A stretch of DNA of 59,969 nt from CAYTPI01 sp964439625 (GTDB taxonomy: Bacteria > Chloroflexota > Anaerolineae > Aggregatilineales > UBA3940): contig CAYTPI010000023.1 in the NCBI GenBank assembly GCA_964439625.1, positions 1-59,969 on the forward strand. The letters are read 5' to 3'. A model generated the notes under the pieces. The model was not told the origin of the DNA. It searched no databases and was given only the letters and a program-made list of their open reading frames with translations. Positions 16,225 to 26,400 of this stretch are shown here, in pieces. The first letter of the stretch is position 1; every line of letters starts with the position of its first letter. Both the position numbers and the translations under genes were made by a program.

Positions 16225-18072
16225 TTATTCGTATTTTTTCTGCTTGATCACATCCGTTGCATAAGCGATGAACTCAGTGATTGGCATTGCGCCCTTGTCG
16301 CCATCGGTACGGGCGCGTAGCGCGACGCTGCTGTCAGCCACTTCTTGGTCACCAACAATCAACATATATGGGATTTTTGCTTTCTGTGCTGTACGAATCT
16401 TTTTATTCATGCGGTCGCCACCATCATCGACTTTGGCGCGGATACCTGCTGCACGCATCTCAGCAGCGGCCTTGTAGCAGTAGTCCAAGTGAGCATCCGT
16501 GATTGGAATAATGACTGCCTGCTGAGGTGCTAACCAAACTGGGAAGGCCCCTGCATAGTGCTCTATCAAAAAGCCGATCAAGCGTTCGTGGGTGCTTAAT
16601 GGCGCACGATGAATGCACAACGGCTGTTCTTCTTCACCTTGTGCGTTGATGAACTTCAAGTCGAAGTTGGCGGGCTGCGCAAAGTCAACTTGGTTGGTCG
16701 CCAAGGTGAACTCGCGCCCAATGGCACTGAAAATCTGCACATCGATTTTTGGCCCATAGAAGGCGGCTTCGTCAGGTACTTCAACGAATGGGATACCGGC
16801 ATTGGTCATCACTGTGCGTACCATATCTTCCGTGCGCTGCCATAGCTCTGGCTTATCGACGTACTTCTTGCCCATGCGCTTGGCGCTGTGGGTACTGAAG
16901 CGCATCACGTAGCGCTCGATGTCAAATACCTCAAAGTAGCGTAGGTACATGTCGATCACAGCCAGAAATTCCTCTTCAAACTGATCGACGGAGCAGTAGA
17001 TGTGGGCATCATTCATCTGCATTGACCGAACGCGCATCAAGCCGAACAACTCACCACTTTGCTCATAGCGGTAGACGGTACCGTACTCAGCCAGGCGCAT
17101 TGGTAAGTCGCGGTAACTGCGCGGGCGGCTGTCAAACAGCTTGTGGTGCATTGGGCAGTTCATCGGCTTCAGGTAATATTTGACGTTCTCCAACTCCATT
17201 GGGGGGAACATGCTTTCGGCGTAGTAAGGTAGGTGTCCGCTGCGGACAAAGAGGTCTTCCTTGGTGACGTGCGGCGTTTTGACGCGGTCATACCCTGCTT
17301 TGAACTCCATCTCTTTGGCGAAATTCTCTAACTCTTCGATTAAGATGCCGCCATTGGGCAACCACAGCGGCAGTCCCTGCCCGACTTCCTCATCAAAGGT
17401 GAAGATATCCAGCGCTTTGCCAAGCTTACGATGATCGCGCTTTTTGGCTTCTTCCAACATCTGCAAATACTCTTTGAGTTCTGTTTTGCTGTTCCATGCT
17501 GTTGCGTAGATGCGGTCGAGCATGGGGTTGTTCTCATCACCACGCCAGTAAGCGCCAGCGATGTTCATCAGCTTAAAGCCATCTGCCGGAATCTGCTTAG
17601 TTGACTCAACATGTGGCCCACGGCAGAGATCTTCGAAGGTGTTCTGGGTATACGTCGAGATGGTCGGCGCTTCACTGACTTCGTTACCGTACTCATCGAC
17701 TTCGCCCTTGGCTAACCCGTCGATCAGTTCGAGCTTGTAGGGTTGGTCTTTGAAGATGCCGCGGGCTTCATCCGCAGTGACCTCTTTGTATTCGAATGGA
17801 AAATCCTTGTTGATAATCTTGCGCATCCGCTTTTCGATTTCCTTGAAATCGTCTTCGGTGATGTGGCGCCTGTTGCCATTTTCATCCTCGCCAAGGTCGA
17901 AGTCATAGTAGAAGCCGTTTTCAACCGGAGGGCCGATTGCAAACTGAATATCTGGGTACATCTCACGGACGGCTTCAGCCATCACATGGGCAGCGGAATG
18001 CCGAATCCGGTATATCTGGGTCTCTTCGTAGGGCACATGTACTTGTGCGTCAGTCTTTTCTGCCTCTGCCAT
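16225..18072 (-). CDS. thrS: Threonyl-tRNA synthetase lacking the N-terminal TGS domain
   Basis: The product has 615 residues. The order is a ~20-residue leader, then the editing domain with HSAAHVMAEAV and CRGPHVEST, then the class II catalytic core. The core shows MNCPMHHKLF (zinc Cys), MRLAEYGTVYRYEQSGE (motif 2), and HRAPLSTHERLIGFLIEHY (motif 3). The C-terminal anticodon-binding domain starts at VIIPITD. Typical bacterial enzymes carry a ~60-residue TGS domain before the editing domain; here the editing domain starts almost at the N-terminus. I chose the ATG at 18072 because TTGGAGGACAAA precedes it. A T-box leader with its own terminator lies directly upstream. Confidence 0.95.
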   Translation of the reverse strand: MAEAEKTDAQVHVPYEETQIYRIRHSAAHVMAEAVREMYPDIQFAIGPPVENGFYYDFDLGEDENGNRRHITEDDFKEIEKRMRKIINKDFPFEYKEVTADEARGIFKDQPYKLELIDGLAKGEVDEYGNEVSEAPTISTYTQNTFEDLCRGPHVESTKQIPADGFKLMNIAGAYWRGDENNPMLDRIYATAWNSKTELKEYLQMLEEAKKRDHRKLGKALDIFTFDEEVGQGLPLWLPNGGILIEELENFAKEMEFKAGYDRVKTPHVTKEDLFVRSGHLPYYAESMFPPMELENVKYYLKPMNCPMHHKLFDSRPRSYRDLPMRLAEYGTVYRYEQSGELFGLMRVRSMQMNDAHIYCSVDQFEEEFLAVIDMYLRYFEVFDIERYVMRFSTHSAKRMGKKYVDKPELWQRTEDMVRTVMTNAGIPFVEVPDEAAFYGPKIDVQIFSAIGREFTLATNQVDFAQPANFDLKFINAQGEEEQPLCIHRAPLSTHERLIGFLIEHYAGAFPVWLAPQQAVIIPITDAHLDYCYKAAAEMRAAGIRAKVDDGGDRMNKKIRTAQKAKIPYMLIVGDQEVADSSVALRARTDGDKGAMPITEFIAYATDVIKQKKYE

Positions 18073-18092
18073 TTTGTCCTCCAAGTTGAACA

Positions 18093-18123
18093 ATAAAAAA
18101 CCACAACCCCAATTGGGGCGTGG
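18093..18123 (-). terminator. T-box-controlled intrinsic terminator upstream of thrS
   Basis: On the minus strand CCACGCCCCAATTGGGG continues into TTGTGG and then TTTTTT. The stem pairs CCACxCCCC with GGGGxGTGG around AATT. It ends about 21 nt before the thrS start codon, the standard T-box arrangement. Confidence 0.85.
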
Positions 18124-18340
18124 TCAGGTATCACGCGGTTCCACCCAAATTCGGTCTGTACGTACTGCACACACCCTCTATGGTGACGGGTAACGGTGTC
18201 TGCCGCTGTGTACTACTGCAAGGTTCGCACACAGTCTCACGGGGGGTACGGCCAACCATTCTGCATCAGAAGGCTTACAGCCACGACCTTCATTCTCTGT
18301 GACTAGAATAGGTTGGTGTCTATCCCGCTCAGCGATCAGT
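18093..18340 (-). promoter_or_regulatory. T-box riboswitch of thrS
   Basis: On the minus strand the leader contains the near-canonical T-box sequence GGGTGGAACCGCG (complement at 18134-18146), which pairs with the acceptor end of uncharged tRNA. About 120-200 nt upstream are Stem I-like features (AGAGAATGAAGG and GTGGCTGTAAGCC). A terminator hairpin lies just before the thrS ribosome site. Uncharged tRNA-Thr should favour the antiterminator. GTACC at 18243-18247 (complement) offers an ACC threonine codon as a possible specifier, but I could not fold Stem I well enough to confirm it. Confidence 0.85.
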
Positions 18341-18379
18341 CTGAGATTAATTGGAGGGTAACGCTGAGTGGTTCACACG

Positions 18380-20404
18380 TCAAGAAGGTTTTTCGTCCTG
18401 TTTGGTGAACTCTTTGACGTAGCGTTCTACTTCATCAACAAGGTCTGCTTGCGCCTTAGCTAACACCCCTTTGATTCCCGGCAGCATACTGGCCTCGCGC
18501 TTCTTTTTCTCATCACTGGCAGTGACGGCTACCACAGGCACCCTGCGCAGCTTGGGGTCTGCCTGTAAGCGCAGCACCACCTCGAAGCCGTCGAGGCGCG
18601 GCATCATAATATCGAGCAGGATCAGCAGAGGTGCTTCTTCATAGGCTAGGTCGAGCGCTTCGACGCCGTCGTCTGCCGTCTTGACGCGCATCCCACTACG
18701 GCTAACTACGCGGCTCATCAAAGTGCGTGCGCCGAAATCATCATCGACGACCAGCACATAGCCGGGATTGACTTCAACCGATGGCGTGCTGTCTTTTGGA
18801 TTAGGGAGGCCAGGGCGCAGTTCAACAATCAGCGCTTCGTTAGGGCGCAGCGTCATCGTACCATTAACGCGATCACTGTCCGAATCCATCTTGGTATTGA
18901 CGACCACCTTACCTTCAATCGGTAGAGCGACCGGTTTTTCTTCTGCGGTGAAGTTGAGTGCCACCAGCATCCGCTCCCGCTCATACTCGCGGATGTAGGC
19001 ATAGACCCCTTCTACTGTGTCGAGTGCTTGATAACTGCCGAGTTGCAGCGCTTCTGATTGCCGCCTGACTTTTAATAGGCGGCGGTAGAGGCTCAAGATC
19101 GACTTGGGGTCATCGCTCATCACAGCAACGTTGCGGGCTTTATAATCTAATGAGACGGGTAGCCAAGGTGCACTACCGCGTGTGAAACCCGCGTGCTCGT
19201 TGGCGCTCCACTGCATCGGGGTACGCGCAATATCTCGATTAATCATGACAAAACTGTCGGCGGTTGCAGCCAGATCACGTTCTTTCCCCAGTGGGATATC
19301 CCCATTAGGCAGACCAAGTTCATCGCCATAGTAGAGCGTTGGTGTACCGCGCAGCGTTAGCAAGAGCACGGCGGCTACCCACGTTTGCTCTTGCCCAATG
19401 CGGCTAGCGATGCGCATCACGTCGTGGTTAGCGAGCACATAGTTGGGCCAGCCAAAATCGGGTACAACGCCATCGACGCCCGCCACAGTCTCTTTGACGG
19501 TCTCTGCTTTCCACTCGACATTGATCAGCCGGAAGTTGTGGGGCATGTGTAGGCCGTCGCCCTTGGTACCATAGTTCTTGGCCCACTTTTCGAGGTCACC
19601 CCAGACTTCACCCAGTAAGAAGCGCTCACCATCGTAGGCATCGATGACGGCACGGTATTCTTTATAGAGAGCGAATAAATCCGGATGATACTCGCTGTAA
19701 ACGCGCTTCAGGGTGGTGACGCTGTATTCATCGACGATGTTCGGATGATCGTTCGGTGGGTTGTCTCTAAATTGTGGGTCTTTCATCGACATTGGCAGTG
19801 CATCTAACCGGAAGCCATCGACGCCCTTCTCCAGCCAGAAGCGCATGGCGTCAAACATCGCCTGCTTGAGCTCCGGGTTGCGCCAGTTGAGGTCAGGCTG
19901 CTTCTTCAGGAAGGTATGCAGATAGTACTGTCCAGTGGTTTTATCGTACTCCCACGCGCAACCGCCGAAAATGCTTAACCAGTTGTTGGGTGGTGAACCA
20001 TCTGGTTTGGGGTCTTTCCAGATGTACCAGTCACGCTTGGGGTTGTCCTTGCTTTTCTTTGACTCAACAAACCAGGGATGTTCGTCAGAAGAATGGTTGG
20101 GGACAAAGTCAATGATGAGTTTGAGGCCACGCCCATGGATCTCCGCCAGCAGTCGGTCGAAGGTATCCATATTGCCAAACATCGAGTCAACGCCCGTGTA
20201 GTCAGCGATGTCATAGCCGAAGTCTGCCATAGGTGACGGGTAAAACGGACTCATCCAGATGGCATCCACACCCAACTCCGCGACGTAATCCAGCCGTTGG
20301 ATGATGCCCTCAAAGTCACCCATACCGCTGCCCGTTGAATCCTGATAGCTGAGCGGGTAAATCTGGTAGATAACGCCGCGCTTCCACCACGGAGTAGCTG
20401 TCAT
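18380..20404 (-). CDS. GH13 alpha-glucosidase fused to a C-terminal CheY-like receiver domain
   Basis: The product has 674 residues. Residues 1-~532 are a complete GH13 enzyme of the oligo-1,6-glucosidase/trehalose-synthase type: GVIYQIYPLSYQDS at the start, region I DFVPNHSS (99-106), region II GFRLDALPM with nucleophile Asp ~201, region III GEVWGD with Glu ~266, region IV ANHD (~325-328). A ~20-residue linker (PNPKDSTPSVEVNPG) leads into a receiver domain with acidic triplet DDD ~554-556, phosphoacceptor Asp ~598 in LLDIMMPRLDG, Thr ~628 and Lys ~650. All catalytic and phosphotransfer residues are kept. I chose the ATG at 20404 for its AAAGGA site. There is no signal peptide, so it is likely cytoplasmic. 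A GTG at the start of the receiver (GYVLVVDDD) could allow internal initiation. Confidence 0.92.
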   Translation of the reverse strand: MTATPWWKRGVIYQIYPLSYQDSTGSGMGDFEGIIQRLDYVAELGVDAIWMSPFYPSPMADFGYDIADYTGVDSMFGNMDTFDRLLAEIHGRGLKLIIDFVPNHSSDEHPWFVESKKSKDNPKRDWYIWKDPKPDGSPPNNWLSIFGGCAWEYDKTTGQYYLHTFLKKQPDLNWRNPELKQAMFDAMRFWLEKGVDGFRLDALPMSMKDPQFRDNPPNDHPNIVDEYSVTTLKRVYSEYHPDLFALYKEYRAVIDAYDGERFLLGEVWGDLEKWAKNYGTKGDGLHMPHNFRLINVEWKAETVKETVAGVDGVVPDFGWPNYVLANHDVMRIASRIGQEQTWVAAVLLLTLRGTPTLYYGDELGLPNGDIPLGKERDLAATADSFVMINRDIARTPMQWSANEHAGFTRGSAPWLPVSLDYKARNVAVMSDDPKSILSLYRRLLKVRRQSEALQLGSYQALDTVEGVYAYIREYERERMLVALNFTAEEKPVALPIEGKVVVNTKMDSDSDRVNGTMTLRPNEALIVELRPGLPNPKDSTPSVEVNPGYVLVVDDDFGARTLMSRVVSRSGMRVKTADDGVEALDLAYEEAPLLILLDIMMPRLDGFEVVLRLQADPKLRRVPVVAVTASDEKKKREASMLPGIKGVLAKAQADLVDEVERYVKEFTKQDEKPS

Positions 20405-20526
20405 TGTGGGATGTCCTTTAAGATTGTCGAGGTGTATACCAACCGTATTATAGCGGGGGATTGCGGTAATTCGACTGGACAAAACAGGTGATTGATCCAT
20501 CCTGTTAGTTGGACGGTCACATAACC

Positions 20527-21198
20527 TCAGCGGACTTCTATGATGATCGGGTCTGAGGGCACAAGGTCATCGTCAAGGAAGAGAGTGCCTGCTTCCACAA
20601 ACTCGTCTGAGTAGACCTGTTCGCCGTCAAATTCGGCGTGATCAATACTTTGAATGGTCGAGCGTGTGTACTCGGCGGATACGCCGGACCGTTCTACAAG
20701 TATGGCGTCTTGCGTAATGCTCAGAACAATACCGTTGATTTGCAAACGTTCATAGTCACCGAGGTACCTTTGCATCACCTCAAGCACGATCTCGAAAGTG
20801 GCCTGCGTCGCCAGAACAGGAAATAACGATGGCACGGCAAAAGTCACCACTATCATATCTTCTTGCTGGGCAACAGCTAATATCTCGACATCTACTTCTG
20901 CTTCAAGCACGCTCGTAAGGGTTTCAATATCGTCAAGGCGACCGGTAGTCGGTGTTGCAGCTTCCGTAACTCGTGCTATCACTAAGGGGGTTGCGGTCGG
21001 GGGCAGAGGCGTGGGTGTATAACTGGCTTCGATAGCGCGTTGGGTCGCTTCAGCGCGCCGGTTGACTACAGCTTGGTCGGCTTGCCCGGCACAGAATATA
21101 ACGCAGGTAAACGTCGCCATAATCACAAAGGCGACTGTATCATTCCGACGTTTGCGCCATCTTTCTTCGGGTGTTCGGGTTCGCTTGTCGCTTGCCAC
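20527..21198 (-). CDS. Membrane-anchored hypothetical protein with Pro/Thr linker
   Basis: The product has 223 residues. A basic N-terminus (KRTRTPEERWRKRR) precedes one membrane helix (VAFVIMATFTCVIFCAG, residues ~22-38), then a short charged stretch and the linker TPTPLPPTATP, so residues ~75-223 should be extracytoplasmic. The outer part is acidic and predicted as mixed alpha/beta; I recognise no family. Pro/Thr linkers behind an anchor are common in Chloroflexota surface proteins. It lies divergently from the M1 peptidase gene and 122 nt upstream of the GH13-receiver gene on the same strand. Confidence 0.7.
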   Translation of the reverse strand: MASDKRTRTPEERWRKRRNDTVAFVIMATFTCVIFCAGQADQAVVNRRAEATQRAIEASYTPTPLPPTATPLVIARVTEAATPTTGRLDDIETLTSVLEAEVDVEILAVAQQEDMIVVTFAVPSLFPVLATQATFEIVLEVMQRYLGDYERLQINGIVLSITQDAILVERSGVSAEYTRSTIQSIDHAEFDGEQVYSDEFVEAGTLFLDDDLVPSDPIIIEVR

Positions 21199-21350
21199 AG
21201 ATTGACCATCTCCGACAGTGGTGAATGCCCAGATAGTGTGGCATACATAAAGTTAAGTTTCAACCGCATCAACCTGATGTGTGACGGCTACTGTAATTAT
21301 GTATGCTATGCTCTCTGGTAACTGACTTTGTGAGAGAGAAAGTTTGGCCC

Positions 21351-22862
21351 ATGCGCCGACGGCTTCCCATTATCTTGACTGTGCTGCTGGCAGCCTGTGC
21401 TCGATCTGAGCAGACACCTGTGCGTGTCACACCGTCCCAACCAACGCTAGTATCATCGAACGACACAAGCACACAGCAGGTCGTTGAAGTGGGCAGCCCC
21501 GCGGAGGAAACCGCATCAGTTAATGTGCCCGCATCATTATTTCCGGATGATCTACCAACGCTCGGCTTTGAAGTTGAGTTGATGTACGACGAGCGCTGGA
21601 TGCGTGTCCGTCAGACCGTCTCGCTTCAGAATACCTCAAATGATACTTGGCAGAATGCCGCCTTTAATGCGCCGATCAACGCGGAGGAAAACGCATTTTT
21701 CCTCGACTTTGCCAACCAAGGTGAAGCAGAGCTTGACGTAGTCGGGGCGGCCCCCAGTGGGCAATCAACGGTGCGTGTGGCTTTAGTACAGCCCGTCGCT
21801 CCTGGCGATACCCTAGAGGTCGAACTACGCTACCGGATTGTGCTGCCTGCGGTCGCATCAACCAGTTGGCCTCCGCTGGGCAATACGGGCTGGACGGCTG
21901 AGATTATCCATGCTGGAGAATGGTATCCGTCGCCTGTGCCATACATCGAAGGGCAAGGTTGGCAAACGGTTGAATACCGTGCTGTGGGCGACCCAACCGT
22001 TTACCCTGCTACCGACGCCACTCTGACGGTGATCACAGATCCCGGTGTTGTGATCGCCAGCGGTGGGCCAATTGGTACGGAAGACCGCGACGGCAAAGTC
22101 GCGTGGCAGTATGCGGTCTACGGTGCCAGAGGCATCGGCTTTTATGCCAGTGAGCGCTACGAGGTGCTTGAAACAGAAATCAACGGAATAACGGTTTACA
22201 GTTACTACCTGCCGGAACATGCCGCAGCAGGACAAGCGGCACTCGACGGGGCTGTCCAGTCAATTGAACTATTCACTGAGTTGTATGGCCCCTATCCGTA
22301 CGAGAGCTTAACCGTGGCTGAAAATGGCTTTTTTGGTGGTATGGAATACTCCGCGATGATCTCCGTCACGGACTTTGCCTACAACACCTATCAGGGGCAG
22401 CCAAACTCGCTGCTGTTAGCCTTAGTCTCGCATGAGGTGGCGCATCAATGGTGGTATGGTGCAGTTGGTAATAATCAGGCGCTGGAGCCTTGGCTCGATG
22501 AAGCCCTGGCCTTCTACAGTGAGCAAGTATTCTTCGAGAATTATTACCCCGTCACTGTTGATTGGTGGTGGTACACGCGTGTAACGCGCTTTGAAACCTA
22601 TGGCCCGGTAGATGCAACAATCTATGATTACGCGGAAAGCTCGGACTTTATTATCTCGGTCTATGGGCAAGCGGCATACTTTATGCGTGACCTGAGGGAT
22701 GCGCTGGGGGATGAAGCCTTTTACAGCTTCTTGCAAGCTTACTATCTAGCTTATGCAGGTGAGATTGTGACCGGCGATGATTTCTTCACCATGCTGAGTG
22801 AATACGCCAATGATGACGTACGGTCGATCATTGACGCTTATTTTGAGAGAGACACCCTGTAA
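21351..22862 (+). CDS. M1-family metallopeptidase lipoprotein
   Basis: The product has 503 residues. The first ~17 residues form a lipoprotein signal (RRLPIILTVLLAAC) with lipobox LAAC, so the enzyme is tethered outside the membrane. The zinc site is SHEVAHQWWYG (HExxH) with the third ligand Glu 18 residues on in PWLDEALAFYSE. FGGMEYSAM occupies the place of the GxMEN exopeptidase motif, with Tyr-Ser replacing Asn. The protein lacks the large C-terminal helical domain of aminopeptidase N, so it resembles the short M1 group. I chose the ATG at 21351 because it gives a clean signal peptide. Its stop abuts the convergent receiver gene. Confidence 0.88.
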   Translation: MRRRLPIILTVLLAACARSEQTPVRVTPSQPTLVSSNDTSTQQVVEVGSPAEETASVNVPASLFPDDLPTLGFEVELMYDERWMRVRQTVSLQNTSNDTWQNAAFNAPINAEENAFFLDFANQGEAELDVVGAAPSGQSTVRVALVQPVAPGDTLEVELRYRIVLPAVASTSWPPLGNTGWTAEIIHAGEWYPSPVPYIEGQGWQTVEYRAVGDPTVYPATDATLTVITDPGVVIASGGPIGTEDRDGKVAWQYAVYGARGIGFYASERYEVLETEINGITVYSYYLPEHAAAGQAALDGAVQSIELFTELYGPYPYESLTVAENGFFGGMEYSAMISVTDFAYNTYQGQPNSLLLALVSHEVAHQWWYGAVGNNQALEPWLDEALAFYSEQVFFENYYPVTVDWWWYTRVTRFETYGPVDATIYDYAESSDFIISVYGQAAYFMRDLRDALGDEAFYSFLQAYYLAYAGEIVTGDDFFTMLSEYANDDVRSIIDAYFERDTL

Positions 22863-23426
22863 CTATTTCTTCTTTTTCGGAGGGCGTTTGAAGCGAGCCA
22901 ACCGCTCTTTATAACTACTCTTTTTCTTCTCTTCCCCATCATCGGTAGTTGAGGGTTCTCCTTTAGCGGGTGTTTGATCACTGCCCGATGGGGGGGGTGG
23001 CGGTGGCATCTGCGGGATGTGATTCTTGGCTTGTTTTGTTGGTTTAACATCTCCAACTTGAAGTTCCTTCAAAATCTCTGATACTCTGCTAAGCAGCAAA
23101 TCAGGGGCGAATGGCTTCAAGATATAATCAACTGCGCCCGCGTCAAGGCCCGTTTGGACTTCCGCTTCCTGCCCTTTAGCAGAGAGAAATACAACCGGCA
23201 CATGTTTGGTCTTGTCATTTGCCTTAACAGCCTTGCAGGCCTCGTAGCCAGTCATGCGTGGCATACGAACATCCAACAAGATTAGGTCAGGCATAATCTC
23301 TTCTACGACCTCTACGACTTCTGCCCCATTTTTCTTAGCAGTCACATCATGTCCACCCAGTTGCAGTGTGATGGTCAGTAGGTCGCGAATATCGTGTTCA
23401 TCTTCGGCCAGCAGTATAGTTGCCAT
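22863..23426 (-). CDS. Single-domain response regulator with Pro-rich linker and lysine-rich tail
   Basis: The product has 187 residues. A receiver domain fills residues 1-~123, with acidic pair ED at 8-9, phosphoacceptor in LILLDVRMPRMTG, Ser in FLSAKG and Lys in ILKPF. The remaining ~60 residues are low-complexity: a run of six prolines, a charged stretch, then KERLARFKRPPKKKK at the end. There is no output domain. The gene begins 61 nt after the giant kinase stop, so it is the likely partner of that kinase. The basic tail could bind nucleic acid, acidic lipid or a protein partner. Confidence 0.88.
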   Translation of the reverse strand: MATILLAEDEHDIRDLLTITLQLGGHDVTAKKNGAEVVEVVEEIMPDLILLDVRMPRMTGYEACKAVKANDKTKHVPVVFLSAKGQEAEVQTGLDAGAVDYILKPFAPDLLLSRVSEILKELQVGDVKPTKQAKNHIPQMPPPPPPSGSDQTPAKGEPSTTDDGEEKKKSSYKERLARFKRPPKKKK

Positions 23427-23487
23427 ACAAGCCCTTTTGTCACATATGGTGACGTATGCTAGAAAACAATTCTATTTTACAGACGGT

Positions 23488-26400
23488 CTATACTCGGCGT
23501 CCAGTTCTGTACTCGGTGGGTATCCAGAAATGGAAGGTCGTACCCTCGCCTTCGGTACTCTCGAACCAGATGCGCCCTTGGTGCATATCGACTAAGTTCT
23601 TCACAATTGAGAGGCCCAGCCCAGTACCTGCCGTTTGGAATACCAATGACTGTTCTTCTGCACGGAAGAAGCGGTCAAAGACACTGTTTTGGTCTTTTTC
23701 GGGGATGCCAATGCCATTGTCTTCTACATCAATCTGGACTCCGTCTTCAACTGCCTCTGCCCGGATAATGATAGAACCACCATCAGGCGTGTATTGATAA
23801 GCATTATCAACTAGATTTGCCAGTATCTGCGTCATGCGGTCCGCATCGGCTTCAACCATCGGAAGCGTCTCATCAATCTCGACGTACAATTCTAGTTCAC
23901 GTGCTTCCATAGACATACGCCCATCGAGTGAGTAGAGAACATCAGCGATGATGTCACCGACTTCTATCTGATGGATGTCTAACTGCAGACCACCCTGCTC
24001 GATCTTAGAGATATCGAGTAAGTCATTCACAAGTGCGCTTAGACGGTCAGCGTTGTTGCGAATGGTATCTAGATAGTTACGGTGTTCTTCGCTGAGATCA
24101 CCGCCTGCACCCATTAACATCAGGTCGGCGTAGCCCTTGATGCTGGTCATCGGCGTGCGTAGTTCATGCGAAACACGAGCGACAAACTCTGACTTGACCC
24201 GATCAGCGATGACTTCAGCGGTAATGTCGCGGAAAACAGAAACAAGGCCCAGGTATTCATTGTTGTTGACGGCTGGCGATACGCGTACCGAGACGATTTT
24301 ACTACCCACTTCGATGCGGTCAGAAAAGAAGCGCCCTGAATACTGGATGGGGTCAGCTTCCCACCTTTGGAGCATGTTAGCCCAGTTCGCTGCGCCTGCG
24401 CCATATAATCCAATTAAGTCAGAAGAAGGGCGGCCTAGCACCTCACTGCGACGTAAGTCAAGGATGCGCTCTGCCGCTGCGTTGAACAGGATAATCTCGC
24501 CCATCTGGTCGGAGACCATCACGCCATCTGCAATCGACTCTAAAATTGCCTGGCTCTTAGCCGCTTCCGTTTGCTGGCTGCGAAGCATGGTTCCGAGACG
24601 CTCAGCTTGGCTGGAGATCATGCGGTAGAGTTCTGCGTTATTAATCGATGTGGCGACTTGGTTGGCGGCGGCTTCGACTAACTGCAAGTGACCTTGGTTG
24701 AACTGCCCAATGGTATCACTGTTGAAGAAGAGACAGCCCAGCACTTCATTGCCCGAAGTCAATGGAGCACCAATCATCGAGCGCCGGTTTTCTGTGCCAG
24801 GGACAACGTCCCAGCGTGGGTCGTCGCGTACGTCATCAATCAGGATTGATTGGCGATTGTCCATCACCCAACCTGCGATACCCTGATGGCGGGTAAGTTC
24901 AATCTGCTTACCGCCAGGTGGGATGATTTCATAGTCGCTCATGGCAGCACGAAAGATCAAGCGTGGGGATTGCGGGTCAATCAGGAATAGGGAGCCATGT
25001 TCCGCACCAATCGCCGCCCCAACGAGTTCAAGTGCGCGCTGAAGGACGCGGTCGAGGTCCAGGCTGGCGGTCAGCTCAACCGTGATGCGGTAAAGCGTAT
25101 CGATGCGGTCACGCTCGGAACGCAGCTCTTCTGTCCGTTCGGTAACGCGATGCTCTAATTCTTCAGAGAACTGCACCATCTGTGTATAGATGCTGGCATT
25201 GACCATAGCTGTGGCAACCTGCCCGGCAAAAGTCTGTAGCAGACTGACGTCGTTCTGAGTGATCGGGCGCTCATCGCCAGATTTGACTGCTAAAACACCG
25301 AGAACAATTGCCTCCGAAACAATCGGAACAGCCAGCATGCTGCGCGTCCACTGCTTAATTTGGATGACGTCGCTGTCTTGTTGAATATTGGGTACAAGTT
25401 GTGCTTCACCTGATGTAATGGCACGCCCGATGACGCCACGTTCTAAGTTGACTTCACGCAGCTCAGCTTGCTCGATTTCTTCCTCAGTGTAGCCAAAGGA
25501 TGCCTTCAACAGCAGTTGGCGCCCTTCCAGAGTGTGCAGAGTAATCAATGGATAGCTAAAGGCGTCGGCTAGTTCCTTGACGACCCGAATAAAAATTTCT
25601 TCAAGGTCAAGTGCGGAAGACACCAGCCGGGAGATTTCCTGAAGCGTGGTCGTTTCAGAAAGACGTTGTTCAAGTTCACCGTAGAGACGTGTGTTCTCTA
25701 GCGAAACACCGACTTGGGCGGCAATTGGGCTTAATACGCGTAAGTCAGAGCGAGTAAAACGTTCTTCTTGGTCGTAGTCCTCCAAAGAGAGAACACCAAC
25801 GACCTTTTCACCAGCAATTAGAGGCACTGCACAAATCGACTTTAAGCCCTCGAATGCTTCTAGCTCAATCGTCTCAAGCCACTCATCGGCATTTGTCGTC
25901 AACAAGACTGGGTCACGGTCATCGATGATGTACTTGTAGAGGCTGTCGGTTGCTGCCACCGGTGAGAAGTGTACTCGGATGCCATCACGGATAACCAGTG
26001 GAAAGACGATTTGCTCTGTGTTGGTATCGTACTGCGCGACTGTCACCGATGGGTTACCAAAAATTGTGGCAACTTGTTTGGCAATAGTCTGCATTAGATC
26101 TTCACCGGAAATAGCTCCGGTTAAAGCCCGGCTGATCTCGTTGATCGTGGCAAGCTCTGTTAAGCGGCTTTGTGTTTCAACATGTAAGCTTGCGTTTTGC
26201 ATTGATGTCGCAACAGACGATGCCAGCGCACGCCCGATGCGAATATTACTCTGGCTAATCCGGTTGACTTCTTCTGTACTCCATAACTCAACAAGGCCGA
26301 TGGCTTCATCGCGCGTGACCAGTGGCAGCATCAGTGCTGTACCAACACCCTTCCGCTTGAGCCAATCACGCTCACGCTCGGAGAGATCGGTATTTGAAAC

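Noticed and set aside
20638..20826. Small plus-strand frames around the anchored hypothetical protein
   Set aside because: They are shadows of the minus-strand gene without start sites or domain content.
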